Origin: Filimonas lacunae
GTDB taxonomy: Bacteria > Bacteroidota > Bacteroidia > Chitinophagales > Chitinophagaceae
Assembly: GCF_002355595.1 (NCBI RefSeq)
Contig: NZ_AP017422.1
Location: 992,001 to 1,056,000, forward strand
Reading direction: 5' to 3'
DNA length: 64,000 nucleotides
Positions 53,397-61,851 of this stretch are shown here, one piece after another; position 1 is the first letter of the stretch, and every line of letters begins with the position of its first letter. Made by a program: the position numbers and the translations under genes. A model generated the notes under the pieces. It was given only the letters and a program-made list of their open reading frames with translations. It ran no database searches and was not told the origin of the DNA.

Positions 53397-54053
53397 CTAT
53401 TGCACTTCTAAAATATAGAAAATGGTATCTATAAAGAACAGGGTTTCATCTTTTGCAACGACATTTTCATCATGCATATCTTCCAAAGCAATGCCTAATG
53501 TTTGATTATAATAGTCTTGCTTTTTTGTTTTAAAAAAGTCATTGTAATTCAATAAAGATTCAATGTCGGCAAGGTTGGCATGCCCGCCTCTTATATAGGG
53601 CTGTTGAAGAATAGCAACTAGTCCTTTGGCGTTTTCAGAAAAGCCTAACAATGAATATTCTGTTTGAGGGAAAAATAAATTATGAAGAACCAGACTATTA
53701 AAATACTCAGTCCATCTTTGGTAGTATCCGGCGTCATTCACTTTGATAACGTGCTTTCTGTCCTCGGCGAAGTAGACTTTTGATTCGCCGCCTTCTGCGA
53801 GATATAGGCTGCCTTCTGGTAGCGTTGGATACCAGAGGCCAGAACTTGTAGCCCACTCTCTTAGGAATTTATCTTCCCTTTCTTTGATGATTGAGTTACT
53901 TGCGAAGTTGCTTTTAATAGTTGGACTTGTGCCAAAGCTTCCGCATAGGAGGTTTCTGGTTGTTGAGCAAGTATTTCTTTCCCCTTCCTGGATAAATCCT
54001 CGAACGATATTTTGTATTTCTCTTCTGACTTCATTTGAAATCATTTTTAACAA
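53397..54053 (-). CDS. Kinase-like polyvalent-protein domain protein
   Basis: A 218-residue AT-rich gene product (an ATG nine bases further in is also possible). The sequence has protein-kinase-like elements: LAEGGESKVYFAEDRKHVIKVN (glycine-rich loop and Lys), a hinge-like VAILQQPYIRGG, and the catalytic-type GIALEDMHDENVVAKDETLFFIDTI (D-x-H/D-N and FxD). This pattern is known from the polyvalent-protein kinase-like domain found in mobile elements and phages of Bacteroidota. The N-terminal ~70 residues are unknown. It may phosphorylate host targets; activity is inferred. Confidence 0.65.
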   Translation of the reverse strand: MLKMISNEVRREIQNIVRGFIQEGERNTCSTTRNLLCGSFGTSPTIKSNFASNSIIKEREDKFLREWATSSGLWYPTLPEGSLYLAEGGESKVYFAEDRKHVIKVNDAGYYQRWTEYFNSLVLHNLFFPQTEYSLLGFSENAKGLVAILQQPYIRGGHANLADIESLLNYNDFFKTKKQDYYNQTLGIALEDMHDENVVAKDETLFFIDTIFYILEVQ

Positions 54054-54393
54054 AAATAATGAAATGGCAGAAAATAAAGAAGCCTCAACTTTCGTTGAGG
54101 CTTTGTTTGTGGAGGGAAGCGGGGAAATATCGAACTTTTTGGAGGATTTTGAGCTGATTTGTTCAAAATTGAATCTTTTTTCATGCTTATTACTATTTTG
54201 GTCCTTTGGATTATAAAAAGGCGATGAAGGTGTTATTTACAATAAAACATAGGCTATAATGGGCTTTTTAATGTAAAAGAAAGCGGTTATTCCATTTTTG
54301 GTTCTGAATGAGCCCTAACTGCTGTATTAGCTGCAATGCTTTTGTTGAATCTAATGGTGACAGAAATTACTATTTCTGAAATTTTCTACTTTT
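54054..54393. other. Intergenic region, 340 bp
   Basis: Holds the third hairpin plus 18-mer repeat (54080-54153) and about 240 bp of AT-rich sequence leading to the AraC gene. No gene is seen. Confidence 0.55.
54080..54153. repeat. Flanking direct repeat, copy 3 (right border of 1.4-kb insert)
   Basis: AAGCCTCAAC (54080-54089) and GTTGAGGCTT (54094-54103) form a perfect hairpin with a TTTC loop. TGTGGAGGGAAGCGGGGA (54108-54125) and ATCGAACTTTTTGGAGGATT follow, almost identical to copy 2 and in the same orientation. The repeat distance is 1,471 bp. Confidence 0.75.
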
Positions 54394-55269
54394 GTGAAAA
54401 TGCCGTTAGGATTGAGTGCTCCTCTTAATATATTTAGGGAATCTACCATTAATAATTCGTTTTCGATAGAGCGATTGGATAATCGTGCAATGAACAGCGA
54501 CTTTCCGGGCCGGTTAAGTTATCATCGCATATTGTTAGTAGAGAAGGGAAGAGGTTCCATAACTGTGGATGGCGGTACTTTTGAAGTTCATGGTGAAGAA
54601 GTATTCCTGTTAGCTAAAGGACAGATTTATATATTTAAAGCTTCTTCTGTTGTTACGGGCTATGTAATTTGTTTTGGTGATTGTTTTTGGGAAAAAGCGC
54701 CTGCCAGTGCTAGCAATTGTAAGGCGGTGCTCTTCAATAATGCTGCTGTGAACCAGTGCCTGCAACCAGAGGAGAATGAGTTACAGGAGTTGCAGTTGTT
54801 ATTCCAGGCCTTGCTGAGAGAATATGAAGCTCCTGCTTACAACAACCAGGTGGACGCCATGGCGGCATACCTGAAGATCATTATGATCAAATTGGCCAAC
54901 GTAAGGATGACGGAAGAAGCGACCTTCGACAGCCAAGATTACGTGTTATACAGGAAGTTCCTGGATCTGCTCAGCGCCCAATATAAACAACTCCATGAGG
55001 TCAGCGATTATGCTGAAATGCTAGGTGTCGCACCACGGCGGTTGAGCGATCTGTGCAGACGTTGTTGTCGTAACAGCGCTAAAGAACTCATCACCGGACA
55101 AATTGTAGCGGAGGCGAAGCGGGCACTGCAGTTTAGTGCTAGTCCAGTCAAAGAAATCGCCTATCTCCTGAACTTTAGCTCCCCAGAACAGTTTAGTCAC
55201 TTCTTCAAAAAGAACACCCATTTTTCTCCGGCCAGCTACCGCAGCCAATTCATCAGTATCGGCCAATAA
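54394..55269 (+). CDS. AraC-family transcriptional regulator, mosaic composition
   Basis: A 291-residue protein with an N-terminal cupin (SYHRILLVEKGRGSITVDGGTFEVHGEEVFLLAKGQIYIF) and a C-terminal AraC HTH (VSDYAEMLGVAPRRLSDLCRRCCRNSAKELITGQIVAEAKRAL, VKEIAYLLNFSSPEQFSHFFKKNTHFSPASYRS). The 5' ~400 bases are AT-rich with A/T-ending codons, while the 3' half uses ATC, AAG, CTG and CTC codons and is clearly GC-richer, like the genes to its right. It ends 90 bp before the HD-domain gene and may regulate it. Confidence 0.88.
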   Translation: MKMPLGLSAPLNIFRESTINNSFSIERLDNRAMNSDFPGRLSYHRILLVEKGRGSITVDGGTFEVHGEEVFLLAKGQIYIFKASSVVTGYVICFGDCFWEKAPASASNCKAVLFNNAAVNQCLQPEENELQELQLLFQALLREYEAPAYNNQVDAMAAYLKIIMIKLANVRMTEEATFDSQDYVLYRKFLDLLSAQYKQLHEVSDYAEMLGVAPRRLSDLCRRCCRNSAKELITGQIVAEAKRALQFSASPVKEIAYLLNFSSPEQFSHFFKKNTHFSPASYRSQFISIGQ

Positions 55270-55359
55270 TAGCCGCACGTCAATTCTGACATGTCAAACG
55301 TATGTATTGCTATTCCCCGGGGCATCACACCTAGCTAGCTTTGACAAAAATTATCAGAT

Positions 55360-56010
55360 ATGTCAGTGAATCACAGGAAGAAAGTAGCGGGTATTACCAT
55401 CCCCGATAGCGCTATTGCCACGCAAGCCACAGAGCTGCTGCTGGAACATGGTACAGAGTTTATCTATAACCACTCCCTCCGGGTATTCCTTTTTTCGTCT
55501 CTGAATGCACAGCGGAAACAACTGGCTCATGATACGGAGTTATTATATGTGGCATCGGTCTTTCATGACCTGGGGCTCGTACCGCATTACAGCAGCCCCG
55601 ATCTTCGTTTTGAAGTGGATGGTGCTAATGCAGCGCGGGATTTCCTGAAAACCCATGGCGTCCCGCAAGACAAATTGCAGCTGGTATGGGATACGATTGC
55701 CCTGCATACTACGATAGGTATTGCCGAGCACAAGGAGAACGAGGTTGCGCTGATGTATAGCGGGGTAGGCCTGGATGTGATGGGAGAAGGGTATGAACAT
55801 TTGAGTACTGTACATAGAGAGGAGATCGTAGAAGCTTTTCCGAGGAATGACTTTAAGAACCGGATCATTCCAACGTTTTTTGGCGGCTTTGCGCATAAAA
55901 CAGAAACGACCTTCGGCAATATCAAAGCGGATGTCTGTGCGTTTATGCTGCCGAACTTCCAGCGCAAAAACTTCTGTGATTGCATCCTGCATTCGCCGTG
56001 GTCTGAATAA
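55360..56010 (+). CDS. HD-domain phosphohydrolase/hydratase, cyanamide hydratase-like
   Basis: A 216-residue protein. HSLRVFLFSSLNAQ supplies the first His, VASVFHDLGLVPHYSS the metal-binding HD pair, and IALHTTIGIAEHKENEVALMYSGVGLDVMGEGYEHL the later His and Asp ligands. The pattern matches the cyanamide hydratase-like group of HD enzymes, which use a divalent metal. Substrate unknown. It follows the AraC gene on the same strand and ends in a hairpin terminator. Confidence 0.85.
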   Translation: MSVNHRKKVAGITIPDSAIATQATELLLEHGTEFIYNHSLRVFLFSSLNAQRKQLAHDTELLYVASVFHDLGLVPHYSSPDLRFEVDGANAARDFLKTHGVPQDKLQLVWDTIALHTTIGIAEHKENEVALMYSGVGLDVMGEGYEHLSTVHREEIVEAFPRNDFKNRIIPTFFGGFAHKTETTFGNIKADVCAFMLPNFQRKNFCDCILHSPWSE

Positions 56011-56065
56011 GTATAACGGATGACAGTGACATGTAGGATTGCAGGCCCGGTGTTTCCGGATCATC

Positions 56066-56095
56066 AGAAAAAGCTGCCTGTAGGTAGCTTTTTCT
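56066..56095 (+). terminator. Rho-independent terminator
   Basis: AGAAAAAGCT (56066-56075) pairs with AGCTTTTTCT (56086-56095), extended inside by GCC/GGT. It follows the HD-domain gene and precedes the oxyR start by 16 bp, so it may also affect oxyR expression. Confidence 0.75.
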
Positions 56096-56110
56096 TTAAA
56101 TTGAGCAGGT

Positions 56111-57028
56111 ATGACCATTACACAATTAGAATACATTATAGCGGTGGATACGCACCGCAACTTCAATGTGGCTGCTAAAAACTGTTTTGTATCCCAGCCT
56201 ACACTGAGTATGCAGATACAAAAGCTGGAAGAAGAGTTGGGGATAAAATTGTTTGAGCGTGCCAAACAGCCCATTGTACCTACACCTATGGGAGTAGTAT
56301 TGCTGGAACAGGCCAGGATTACGCTTGGTGAGTTTCATAAAATAAAAGAGTTGGTAGAGGAACAGGAACAGGCATTACAGGGAGAACTGCGGGTGGGTAT
56401 TATTCCCACGGTCTCTCCTTATATTCTGCCACGTATCCTGTCCCCTTTTAAACAATACTATCCGCAGGTAAAGCTGGTGATCTGGGAACAAACTACGGAT
56501 GCTATACTGCAACAGGTAAAAACAGGGCAGCTGGATTGTGGTATTGTATCTGCACCTATCGATGATGCACAGCTGGTGTTGCAGGAACTGTTCTCTGAAC
56601 GGTTTATCGCGTATATAGGCGATCCGGGGAAACGAGAGCAGGACGAACGTATCGATCCTAAGGATATCAACGTTGAAGATCTTTGGTTGCTGGACGAAGG
56701 GCATTGTATGCGTGACCAGGTGCTGAATTTCTGCCAGTTGCGGGACAGGCATCGGCAACCATCACACTATGAGTATAAAACCGGCAGCATAGAAACGTTG
56801 AAAAAGATGGTAGAAGAAAACGATGGAATCACGATCCTGCCGGAACTGGCGATCCTCGATCTCACGCCAGCACAACAAGACCGGGTTCGTCCTTTCACAG
56901 CACCAGAACCCAGGAGGAGTATCTGTCTTGTCACGCAACGTTCTTTCCTTAAACGTATGCTGATTGGGGCGTTGAAGGAGCAGGTGCTGGCAGCGGTGGA
57001 AGGTCGCCTGCCGGCGGATGCAGAATAA
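56111..57028 (+). CDS. oxyR: Hydrogen-peroxide-sensing LysR regulator OxyR
   Basis: A 305-residue LysR protein. The N-terminal HTH (TITQLEYIIAVDTHRNFNVAAKNCFVSQPTLSMQIQKLEEELG) is followed by a periplasmic-binding-like sensor. Cys199 and Cys208 (DEGHCMRDQVLNFCQ) match the number and spacing of the two redox-active cysteines of E. coli OxyR, which form a disulfide with peroxide. It is encoded near a catalase with OxyR-like ATAG-N7-CTAT sites in the promoter, strong support for the assignment. Confidence 0.95.
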   Translation: MTITQLEYIIAVDTHRNFNVAAKNCFVSQPTLSMQIQKLEEELGIKLFERAKQPIVPTPMGVVLLEQARITLGEFHKIKELVEEQEQALQGELRVGIIPTVSPYILPRILSPFKQYYPQVKLVIWEQTTDAILQQVKTGQLDCGIVSAPIDDAQLVLQELFSERFIAYIGDPGKREQDERIDPKDINVEDLWLLDEGHCMRDQVLNFCQLRDRHRQPSHYEYKTGSIETLKKMVEENDGITILPELAILDLTPAQQDRVRPFTAPEPRRSICLVTQRSFLKRMLIGALKEQVLAAVEGRLPADAE

Positions 57029-57071
57029 GCCGTTCCAGCCAGCCTGTATTAGCTGGTTTTAGCCGGGCGTG

Positions 57072-57557
57072 CTATTGTGGGATGCCTATCCGCTCATTGG
57101 CTGCCCGTGCCAGCATTTCATAACCGGCCGCATTGCCCTGAAGTAAGGCATAGTCCACCGGGTTCTTTCCAAAATGATCCCGGTGGAGGGGATTAGCTCC
57201 TTTATGCAGGAGTAACCGGATGATCTCATTCTGCCCGAATGTAGCGGCGAATGTCAGTGCGGTTGCGCCATTGCCATTGGGATGGTCTATCACTGCTCCC
57301 TGTTCACACAATGCTGCCGCTACTGCGAGATAGCCTTTGAAACAAACACCCATCAGGGCGGTATTTCCCATGCTGTCTTTTATTTCTGTATCTGCACCAT
57401 ATTGTAATAAACAATTTACGGCTTCCAGGTGACCATAATAACCTGCTATGATCAGTGGCGATGAACCACGGGCGTCTATGCTGTTGATCTGTCCTGCATC
57501 GATGAAGGAACGTAATGCGGTCACTTCATTTGACCTTGCAGCGTCGAAAATATCCAT
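57072..57557 (-). CDS. Ankyrin-repeat protein, catalase-associated
   Basis: A 161-residue protein made almost wholly of ankyrin repeats (GSSPLIIAGYYGHLEAVNCLLQYGADTEIKDSMGNTALMGVCFKGYLAVAAALCEQGA, then NGATALTFAATFGQNEIIRLLLHKGANPLH). There is no signal peptide. A near-identical paralogue of the same length lies 27 bp upstream on the same strand, ahead of a divergent catalase. Ankyrin proteins beside catalases (AnkB with KatB in Pseudomonas) support peroxide resistance; the mechanism is not settled. Confidence 0.93.
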   Translation of the reverse strand: MDIFDAARSNEVTALRSFIDAGQINSIDARGSSPLIIAGYYGHLEAVNCLLQYGADTEIKDSMGNTALMGVCFKGYLAVAAALCEQGAVIDHPNGNGATALTFAATFGQNEIIRLLLHKGANPLHRDHFGKNPVDYALLQGNAAGYEMLARAANERIGIPQ

Positions 57558-57584
57558 ACGATTGATGATTTTGAAATTGAAAGA

Positions 57585-58070
57585 TTATTGTGCTGTAGGG
57601 GTATGCCTGCTACGTGGGAAAACGTGTTTGATGGTTTCCTTGATGCCCGTGTTCACAAAAGTACCGATCAGCCTGATGCGATCACTGATCCCTTTCTTGC
57701 CGGATGCGGCTCCGTAATGAAGTAATAACTGTGCAATAGCATCACGGCCAAAGGTAGCAGCGTAGGTCAATGCCGTAGCGCCGCTTTTATTTTCGGTATG
57801 CATCGATGCACCATGGAACAACAGGAGTTCTACGATTTCCAGGTATCCTTTAAAGGCGGCTCCCATCAGGGCTGTATTGCCATAGGTGTCTTTCAGCTCC
57901 ATCGCTGCATGTGCCTGTAAGAGTAATGATACTGCTGCGGCCTGGTTGTAATAGCTGGCCAGGATCAATGCGGTAGAGCCGCGTTCGTCCTGCCTGTTGA
58001 TATCGCCGGCTGCTATGAATGTTTGTAAAGCGGATAAATCCCCGCTGCGTGCTGCTTCAAAAATAGTCAT
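57585..58070 (-). CDS. Ankyrin-repeat protein, catalase-associated paralogue
   Basis: 161 residues from the ATG at 58070, chosen because MTIFEAARSGDLSALQ aligns with the MDIFDAARSNEVTALR start of its neighbour; a longer frame to 58151 is unsupported. Repeats such as GSTALILASYYNQAAAVSLLLQAHAAMELKDTYGNTALMGAAFKGYLEIVELLLFHGA closely resemble the paralogue, so the pair arose by tandem duplication. It is divergent from the catalase gene and shares its peroxide-controlled promoter region. Confidence 0.93.
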   Translation of the reverse strand: MTIFEAARSGDLSALQTFIAAGDINRQDERGSTALILASYYNQAAAVSLLLQAHAAMELKDTYGNTALMGAAFKGYLEIVELLLFHGASMHTENKSGATALTYAATFGRDAIAQLLLHYGAASGKKGISDRIRLIGTFVNTGIKETIKHVFPRSRHTPTAQ

Positions 58071-58150
58071 CGTGTTTGTTTTGAATGTAACGGGACAAAA
58101 GTAGTATCCTGCCAGGGGGATGGTAACGATATAGAATAATAACATGGGCA

Positions 58151-58200
58151 ATAGGATTTGTCTATCGCATGGCGGATGGTGACCGATAGGTAAAACCTAT
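58151..58200. promoter_or_regulatory. Two OxyR-like ATAG-N7-CTAT elements
   Basis: ATAG (58151-58154) plus 7 bases plus CTAT (58162-58165), and ATAG (58186-58189) plus 7 bases plus CTAT (58197-58200). ATAG-N7-CTAT is the OxyR half-operator of E. coli. The second lies within a perfect palindrome, CGATAGGT-AAA-ACCTATCG (58184-58202). The pair spacing (35 bp) is longer than the 22 bp in E. coli. The site sits between the divergent ankyrin and catalase genes, and OxyR is encoded 1.2 kb away. Confidence 0.6.
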
Positions 58201-58287
58201 CGCTGATCTTATTTACTTATTCTGTTTGTGCGGGGTAACCACCCTTTTAGTTTTGTCCCATCGAATCATTACATAAAATACATACAT

Positions 58288-59808
58288 ATGAACCAGGAGA
58301 AGGAGCAGAAGACATTGGCAGGTACACAGGCATCAGGAGCGGTATTAACTACCCGGCAGGGCCACCCGGTACATAATAACCAGAGTATGCGTACGTTGGG
58401 CAACCGGGGACCGGCGGTACTGGAAAACTACCAGTTCCTGGAAAAGATCGCCCACTTCGACCGGGAACGTGTACCGGAGCGTGTGGTGCATGCACGTGGA
58501 GCAGGGGCCCATGGTTATTTTGAAGCGTATGGTACGGTTGGCAATGAACCGATCAGTAAGTATACGCGGGCGAAGTTGTTCCAGCAACCGGGGAAACAGA
58601 CGCCTTTGTTTGTACGATTCTCTACGGTGATACATGGTGGCCACTCACCGGAGACACTGCGTGATCCAAGGGGCTTTGCCGTAAAGTTTTATACGGAAGA
58701 TGGCGTGTGGGACCTGGTAGGGAATAACCTGAAAGTGTTTTTTATACGGGATGCTATTAAGTTCCCTGATTTTATTCATGCACTCAAACCAGACCCGGTA
58801 CACAACCGCCAGGATGGCGGCAGGGTGATGGATTTTTTCAGCAACTCTCCCGAAGTGTTGCATATGATCACCTGGCTGTTTTCGCCCTGGGGTATCCCTG
58901 CGAACTACCGGCAGATGCAGGGCTCCGGTGTGAATACATACAAGTGGGTGAATGCCGAAGGCGAAGCAGTACTGGTCAAGTACCATTGGGAGCCGCTGGC
59001 AGGTGTGAAGAACCTGACACAAGCCGAAGCCAATGCCATACAGGCCACGAATTTTAACCATGCGACACAGGACTTATACGATGCGATAGCGGCAGGGAAT
59101 TACCCGCAGTGGGAGTTATGTGTACAGATCATGAGTGATGATGCACATCCCGAGCTGGACTTTGATCCACTGGATGATACAAAGATCTGGCCACGGGATC
59201 TTTTCCCCTGGTATCCCATTGGTAAGATGACACTGGATCGCAACCCGGCCAATTATTTCGCAGAGGTGGAACAATCCGCTTTCGGTCCTGGTGTGCTGGT
59301 GGACGGGCTTGATTTTTCAGATGATAAGATGCTGATCGGCCGTACTTTTTCCTATTCCGATACCCAGCGCTACCGTGTAGGGCCTAATTACCTGCAGTTA
59401 CCGATCAACGCTGCGCGGAACCACGTTGCCACGAACCAGCGCGATGGCAGTATGACCTTCCGGGTAGACCAGGCCGTAGGTGCCAACCCGCATGTCAACT
59501 ACGAGCCCTCCAGTTTAAACGGGCTGGTGGAAGCACCGCGAACACATGTGCCTTATGAGCCGTCCTATGCTGCGGCCAAAGTGGTACAGCAATCCATAGA
59601 CAGGACAAACAATTTTCAGCAGGCCGGAGAACGCTATCGCAGTTTCGAGGAATGGGAGCGTGTGGAACTGGTGAACAACCTGGCTGCTACGTTAATAGAG
59701 GCGCGGGAAGATATCCAGCAGAAAATGCTTGGTTATTTCTATGAAGCCGATGCGGATTATGGCAGGCGTGTGGAAGCTGCCCTTGCGGTGAAGAAGCAAG
59801 GTGCCTGA
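58288..59808 (+). CDS. katA: Monofunctional haem catalase
   Basis: 506 residues from the ATG at 58288 ([12 protein letters not shown]), a normal length for a small-subunit catalase. [21 protein letters not shown] holds the active-site His68. [42 protein letters not shown] carries the distal Asn. [23 protein letters not shown] has the haem-binding Tyr. It breaks down hydrogen peroxide in the cytosol. Divergent from two ankyrin genes, with OxyR-like sites in the 217-bp gap and oxyR close by. The symbol is by similarity; katE-type enzymes are much longer. Confidence 0.93.
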   Translation: MNQEKEQKTLAGTQASGAVLTTRQGHPVHNNQSMRTLGNRGPAVLENYQFLEKIAHFDRERVPERVVHARGAGAHGYFEAYGTVGNEPISKYTRAKLFQQPGKQTPLFVRFSTVIHGGHSPETLRDPRGFAVKFYTEDGVWDLVGNNLKVFFIRDAIKFPDFIHALKPDPVHNRQDGGRVMDFFSNSPEVLHMITWLFSPWGIPANYRQMQGSGVNTYKWVNAEGEAVLVKYHWEPLAGVKNLTQAEANAIQATNFNHATQDLYDAIAAGNYPQWELCVQIMSDDAHPELDFDPLDDTKIWPRDLFPWYPIGKMTLDRNPANYFAEVEQSAFGPGVLVDGLDFSDDKMLIGRTFSYSDTQRYRVGPNYLQLPINAARNHVATNQRDGSMTFRVDQAVGANPHVNYEPSSLNGLVEAPRTHVPYEPSYAAAKVVQQSIDRTNNFQQAGERYRSFEEWERVELVNNLAATLIEAREDIQQKMLGYFYEADADYGRRVEAALAVKKQGA

Positions 59809-60006
59809 TAGTATAGGGAGATAGCGACTCCTGGAATGCGTGGACTGCTGACAATGGTATGAGACTGTTGCCGGTGGTCCCTGTTTCTTTTATTGTCACC
59901 GGATAAGCGCGAAGCTGCGCGACCAATGGTTATGCAGGTGATCAGTATATAGGGTTTATCATAGGACGGGTGATTTCCTTCCACATACAGACCAACGATG
60001 TATTGT

Positions 60007-60612
60007 TTACCGTTTTTTGATCCCTTTCAATAGCTGTTCCACTGTTTGCAGGATTTTGTCCAGGCTGGTGGCGCTATGGGTAATCTTATAAATCATCACT
60101 CCGCCTTCTATCAATGCAATCATAGACAAGGCGAGTTGGGCGGGATCAATGTCAGCAGTAAACTCACCGGCCTGGATACCCGCTTCGACTAAGTCTGTGA
60201 TTTGCTTTTTCCATTGTTGTATGGTTCTGGCAGCACGTTGTTTCAGTGCAGGATTGGTATCATCTGCATCTACACAGGTATTGAGAATAGGACAACCGCC
60301 ATCCGGGAATACCTTACCTGCTACCTGGTCATATATTTTCGTATACACGAGTAGCTTATCGTAATACTTTGTTTCTGCTGCGATCCGCTGGCCGATATGC
60401 CGGAGTATTTTGTCCGTGTTATAATCATACACGGCGATGGCGATCTCTTCCTTGTTGGCAAAGTTCCCGTAGATACTGCCTTTGGTCAGGCCGGTTGCTT
60501 CCGTGATATCAGACATGGAAGTGCCTTCATATCCTTTCTTATTAAAAAGGGGAGAAGCGGTTTCTATAATGAATTGCCGGGTGCGTTCTGCTTTAGAGAG
60601 GGACTTGTCCAT
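60007..60612 (-). CDS. TetR-family transcriptional regulator
   Basis: 201 residues from the ATG at 60612 (MDKSLSKAERTRQFIIETASPLFNKKGYEGTSMSDITEATGLTKGSIYGNFANKEEIAIAVYDY), a classic TetR HTH; a second ATG six bases upstream is possible. The C-terminal helical domain (VFPDGGCPILNTCVDADDTNPALKQRAARTIQQWKKQI) is the ligand-binding part. It is divergent from an NmrA-like gene with two palindromes between and probably represses both. Ligand unknown. Confidence 0.94.
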   Translation of the reverse strand: MDKSLSKAERTRQFIIETASPLFNKKGYEGTSMSDITEATGLTKGSIYGNFANKEEIAIAVYDYNTDKILRHIGQRIAAETKYYDKLLVYTKIYDQVAGKVFPDGGCPILNTCVDADDTNPALKQRAARTIQQWKKQITDLVEAGIQAGEFTADIDPAQLALSMIALIEGGVMIYKITHSATSLDKILQTVEQLLKGIKKR

Positions 60613-60685
60613 CTGCAAATATACGGCATGGCTTTATTGGAAAAGTATTGCGGAGCTTTTCTAAAATAAAAATAAAATTAAAAAT

Positions 60686-60699
60686 ATACCAAAAGGTAT
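60686..60699. promoter_or_regulatory. Second TetR-type operator half
   Basis: ATACC-AAAA-GGTAT (60686-60699) is an inverted repeat sharing the ATACC/GGTAT ends of the perfect palindrome at 60827-60846. It lies about 75 bp upstream of the TetR start and would suit autoregulation. Confidence 0.55.
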
Positions 60700-60826
60700 T
60701 TAAAATATATTTGTTGTTCAGTTGTAACGAAAGAACTATGGAAGCGTGTTATAGTGTGTTGGTAAAAGATAGTACACAGATCGTGTTGCCATGCCGGGTA
60801 CAGGGAGCCCTTTTTTTATGTCTTAG

Positions 60827-60846
60827 AATATACCGATCGGTATATT
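60827..60846. promoter_or_regulatory. Perfect 20-bp palindrome, TetR operator
   Basis: AATATACCGATCGGTATATT is a perfect 20-bp palindrome 39 bp upstream of the NmrA-like start codon. This TACCGATCGGTA-type site is typical for TetR/AcrR repressors. The TetR gene lies directly divergent; binding is inferred. Confidence 0.75.
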
Positions 60847-60884
60847 GTTGGTCGCTTTTTATTCATTCATTATAATTACGTTTT

Positions 60885-61760
60885 ATGGAGTATCAGGGAA
60901 AAGTGCTGGTAACGGGAGCGACTGGTTACACAGCGAGCCAGGTGATTCCGGGTTTGCGGGAAAGAGGTGTTGCGGTAAGAGCATTGGTGCATAAGATCGA
61001 TGAGCGTTCCGCGAAACTGGAGCAGCTGGGTGTGGAAGTGGTGCAGGGGGATCTGCTGGATTTCCATGCGGTGAGCCGTGCGTTACAGGGGATCAGGAGT
61101 GTGTACTATATCTACCCGATCCTGACGCCGGGTATATTGACCGGAACAGCGTACTTTATCCAGGCAGCACGGGAAGCGGGTGTACGAAATGTGGTGAACA
61201 TGTCGCAGATCTCTGCACGGAGAGACGCTAAAAGCAATGCGGCGCAGGATCACTGGATGGCAGAGCGGATGCTGGATTTATCCGGCCTGGAGGTGACACA
61301 TATCCGTCCGACATTCTTTGCGGAGTGGCTGATCTACAGTGATTCGATCAAGGCCCAGGATAAAGTGGTATTACCATTCGGGGAAGGCCGATATGCGCCG
61401 ATTGCTGCGGAAGATCAGGGACGTGTGATTGTCTCTTTATTACTGGATTCCGCAAAGCATGCCAGTAAGATATACCCGCTGTTCGGGCCTGTGGAGTACA
61501 AAGTGCAGGAGCTGGCGGATATTCTTTCTGAAGAACTGGGGCGTCCCATTGTCTACGATGCGATCAGTATCGAGACCTACCAGCAACAGGCAGCGGCGCT
61601 GGGTTATCATCCGCATTTTATCCAGCACATCTCGAATGTGGCGCAGGATTGCCGGGATGGTTTGTTTGCGGGGACCAATACAGCGGTACAGGATATTACC
61701 GGCCGGGAGCCGATGGGTATCCGAGAGTTTATCCGGAAGAACCGGTCTTACTTTGAATAA
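60885..61760 (+). CDS. NmrA/SDR-like NAD(P)-binding protein
   Basis: A 291-residue atypical SDR: KVLVTGATGYTASQVIPGLRERGVAVRALVHKIDE binds the dinucleotide, LEVTHIRPTFFAEWL and LPFGEGRYAPIAAEDQGRVIVSLL match the NmrA group. The catalytic Tyr-x3-Lys is not evident, so it may be a redox sensor or an NAD(P)H-dependent reductase. Divergent from the TetR gene, with a perfect palindrome as shared control site, so probably induced when TetR is released. Confidence 0.9.
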   Translation: MEYQGKVLVTGATGYTASQVIPGLRERGVAVRALVHKIDERSAKLEQLGVEVVQGDLLDFHAVSRALQGIRSVYYIYPILTPGILTGTAYFIQAAREAGVRNVVNMSQISARRDAKSNAAQDHWMAERMLDLSGLEVTHIRPTFFAEWLIYSDSIKAQDKVVLPFGEGRYAPIAAEDQGRVIVSLLLDSAKHASKIYPLFGPVEYKVQELADILSEELGRPIVYDAISIETYQQQAAALGYHPHFIQHISNVAQDCRDGLFAGTNTAVQDITGREPMGIREFIRKNRSYFE

Positions 61761-61778
61761 GACTAGCAGAAGGATATA

Positions 61779-61814
61779 CACTAAAAAAGCTGCGCAATGG
61801 CAGCTTTTTTAGTG
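61779..61814. terminator. Bidirectional stem-loop terminator
   Basis: CACTAAAAAAGCTGC (61779-61793) pairs perfectly over 15 bp with 61800-61814 across a 6-nt loop; A- and T-runs serve both directions. It sits between the convergent NmrA-like and metallo-hydrolase genes. Confidence 0.9.
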
Positions 61815-61851
61815 TCGGGCCGGTAGATAGAACCCACCGGTTTTATATCGT

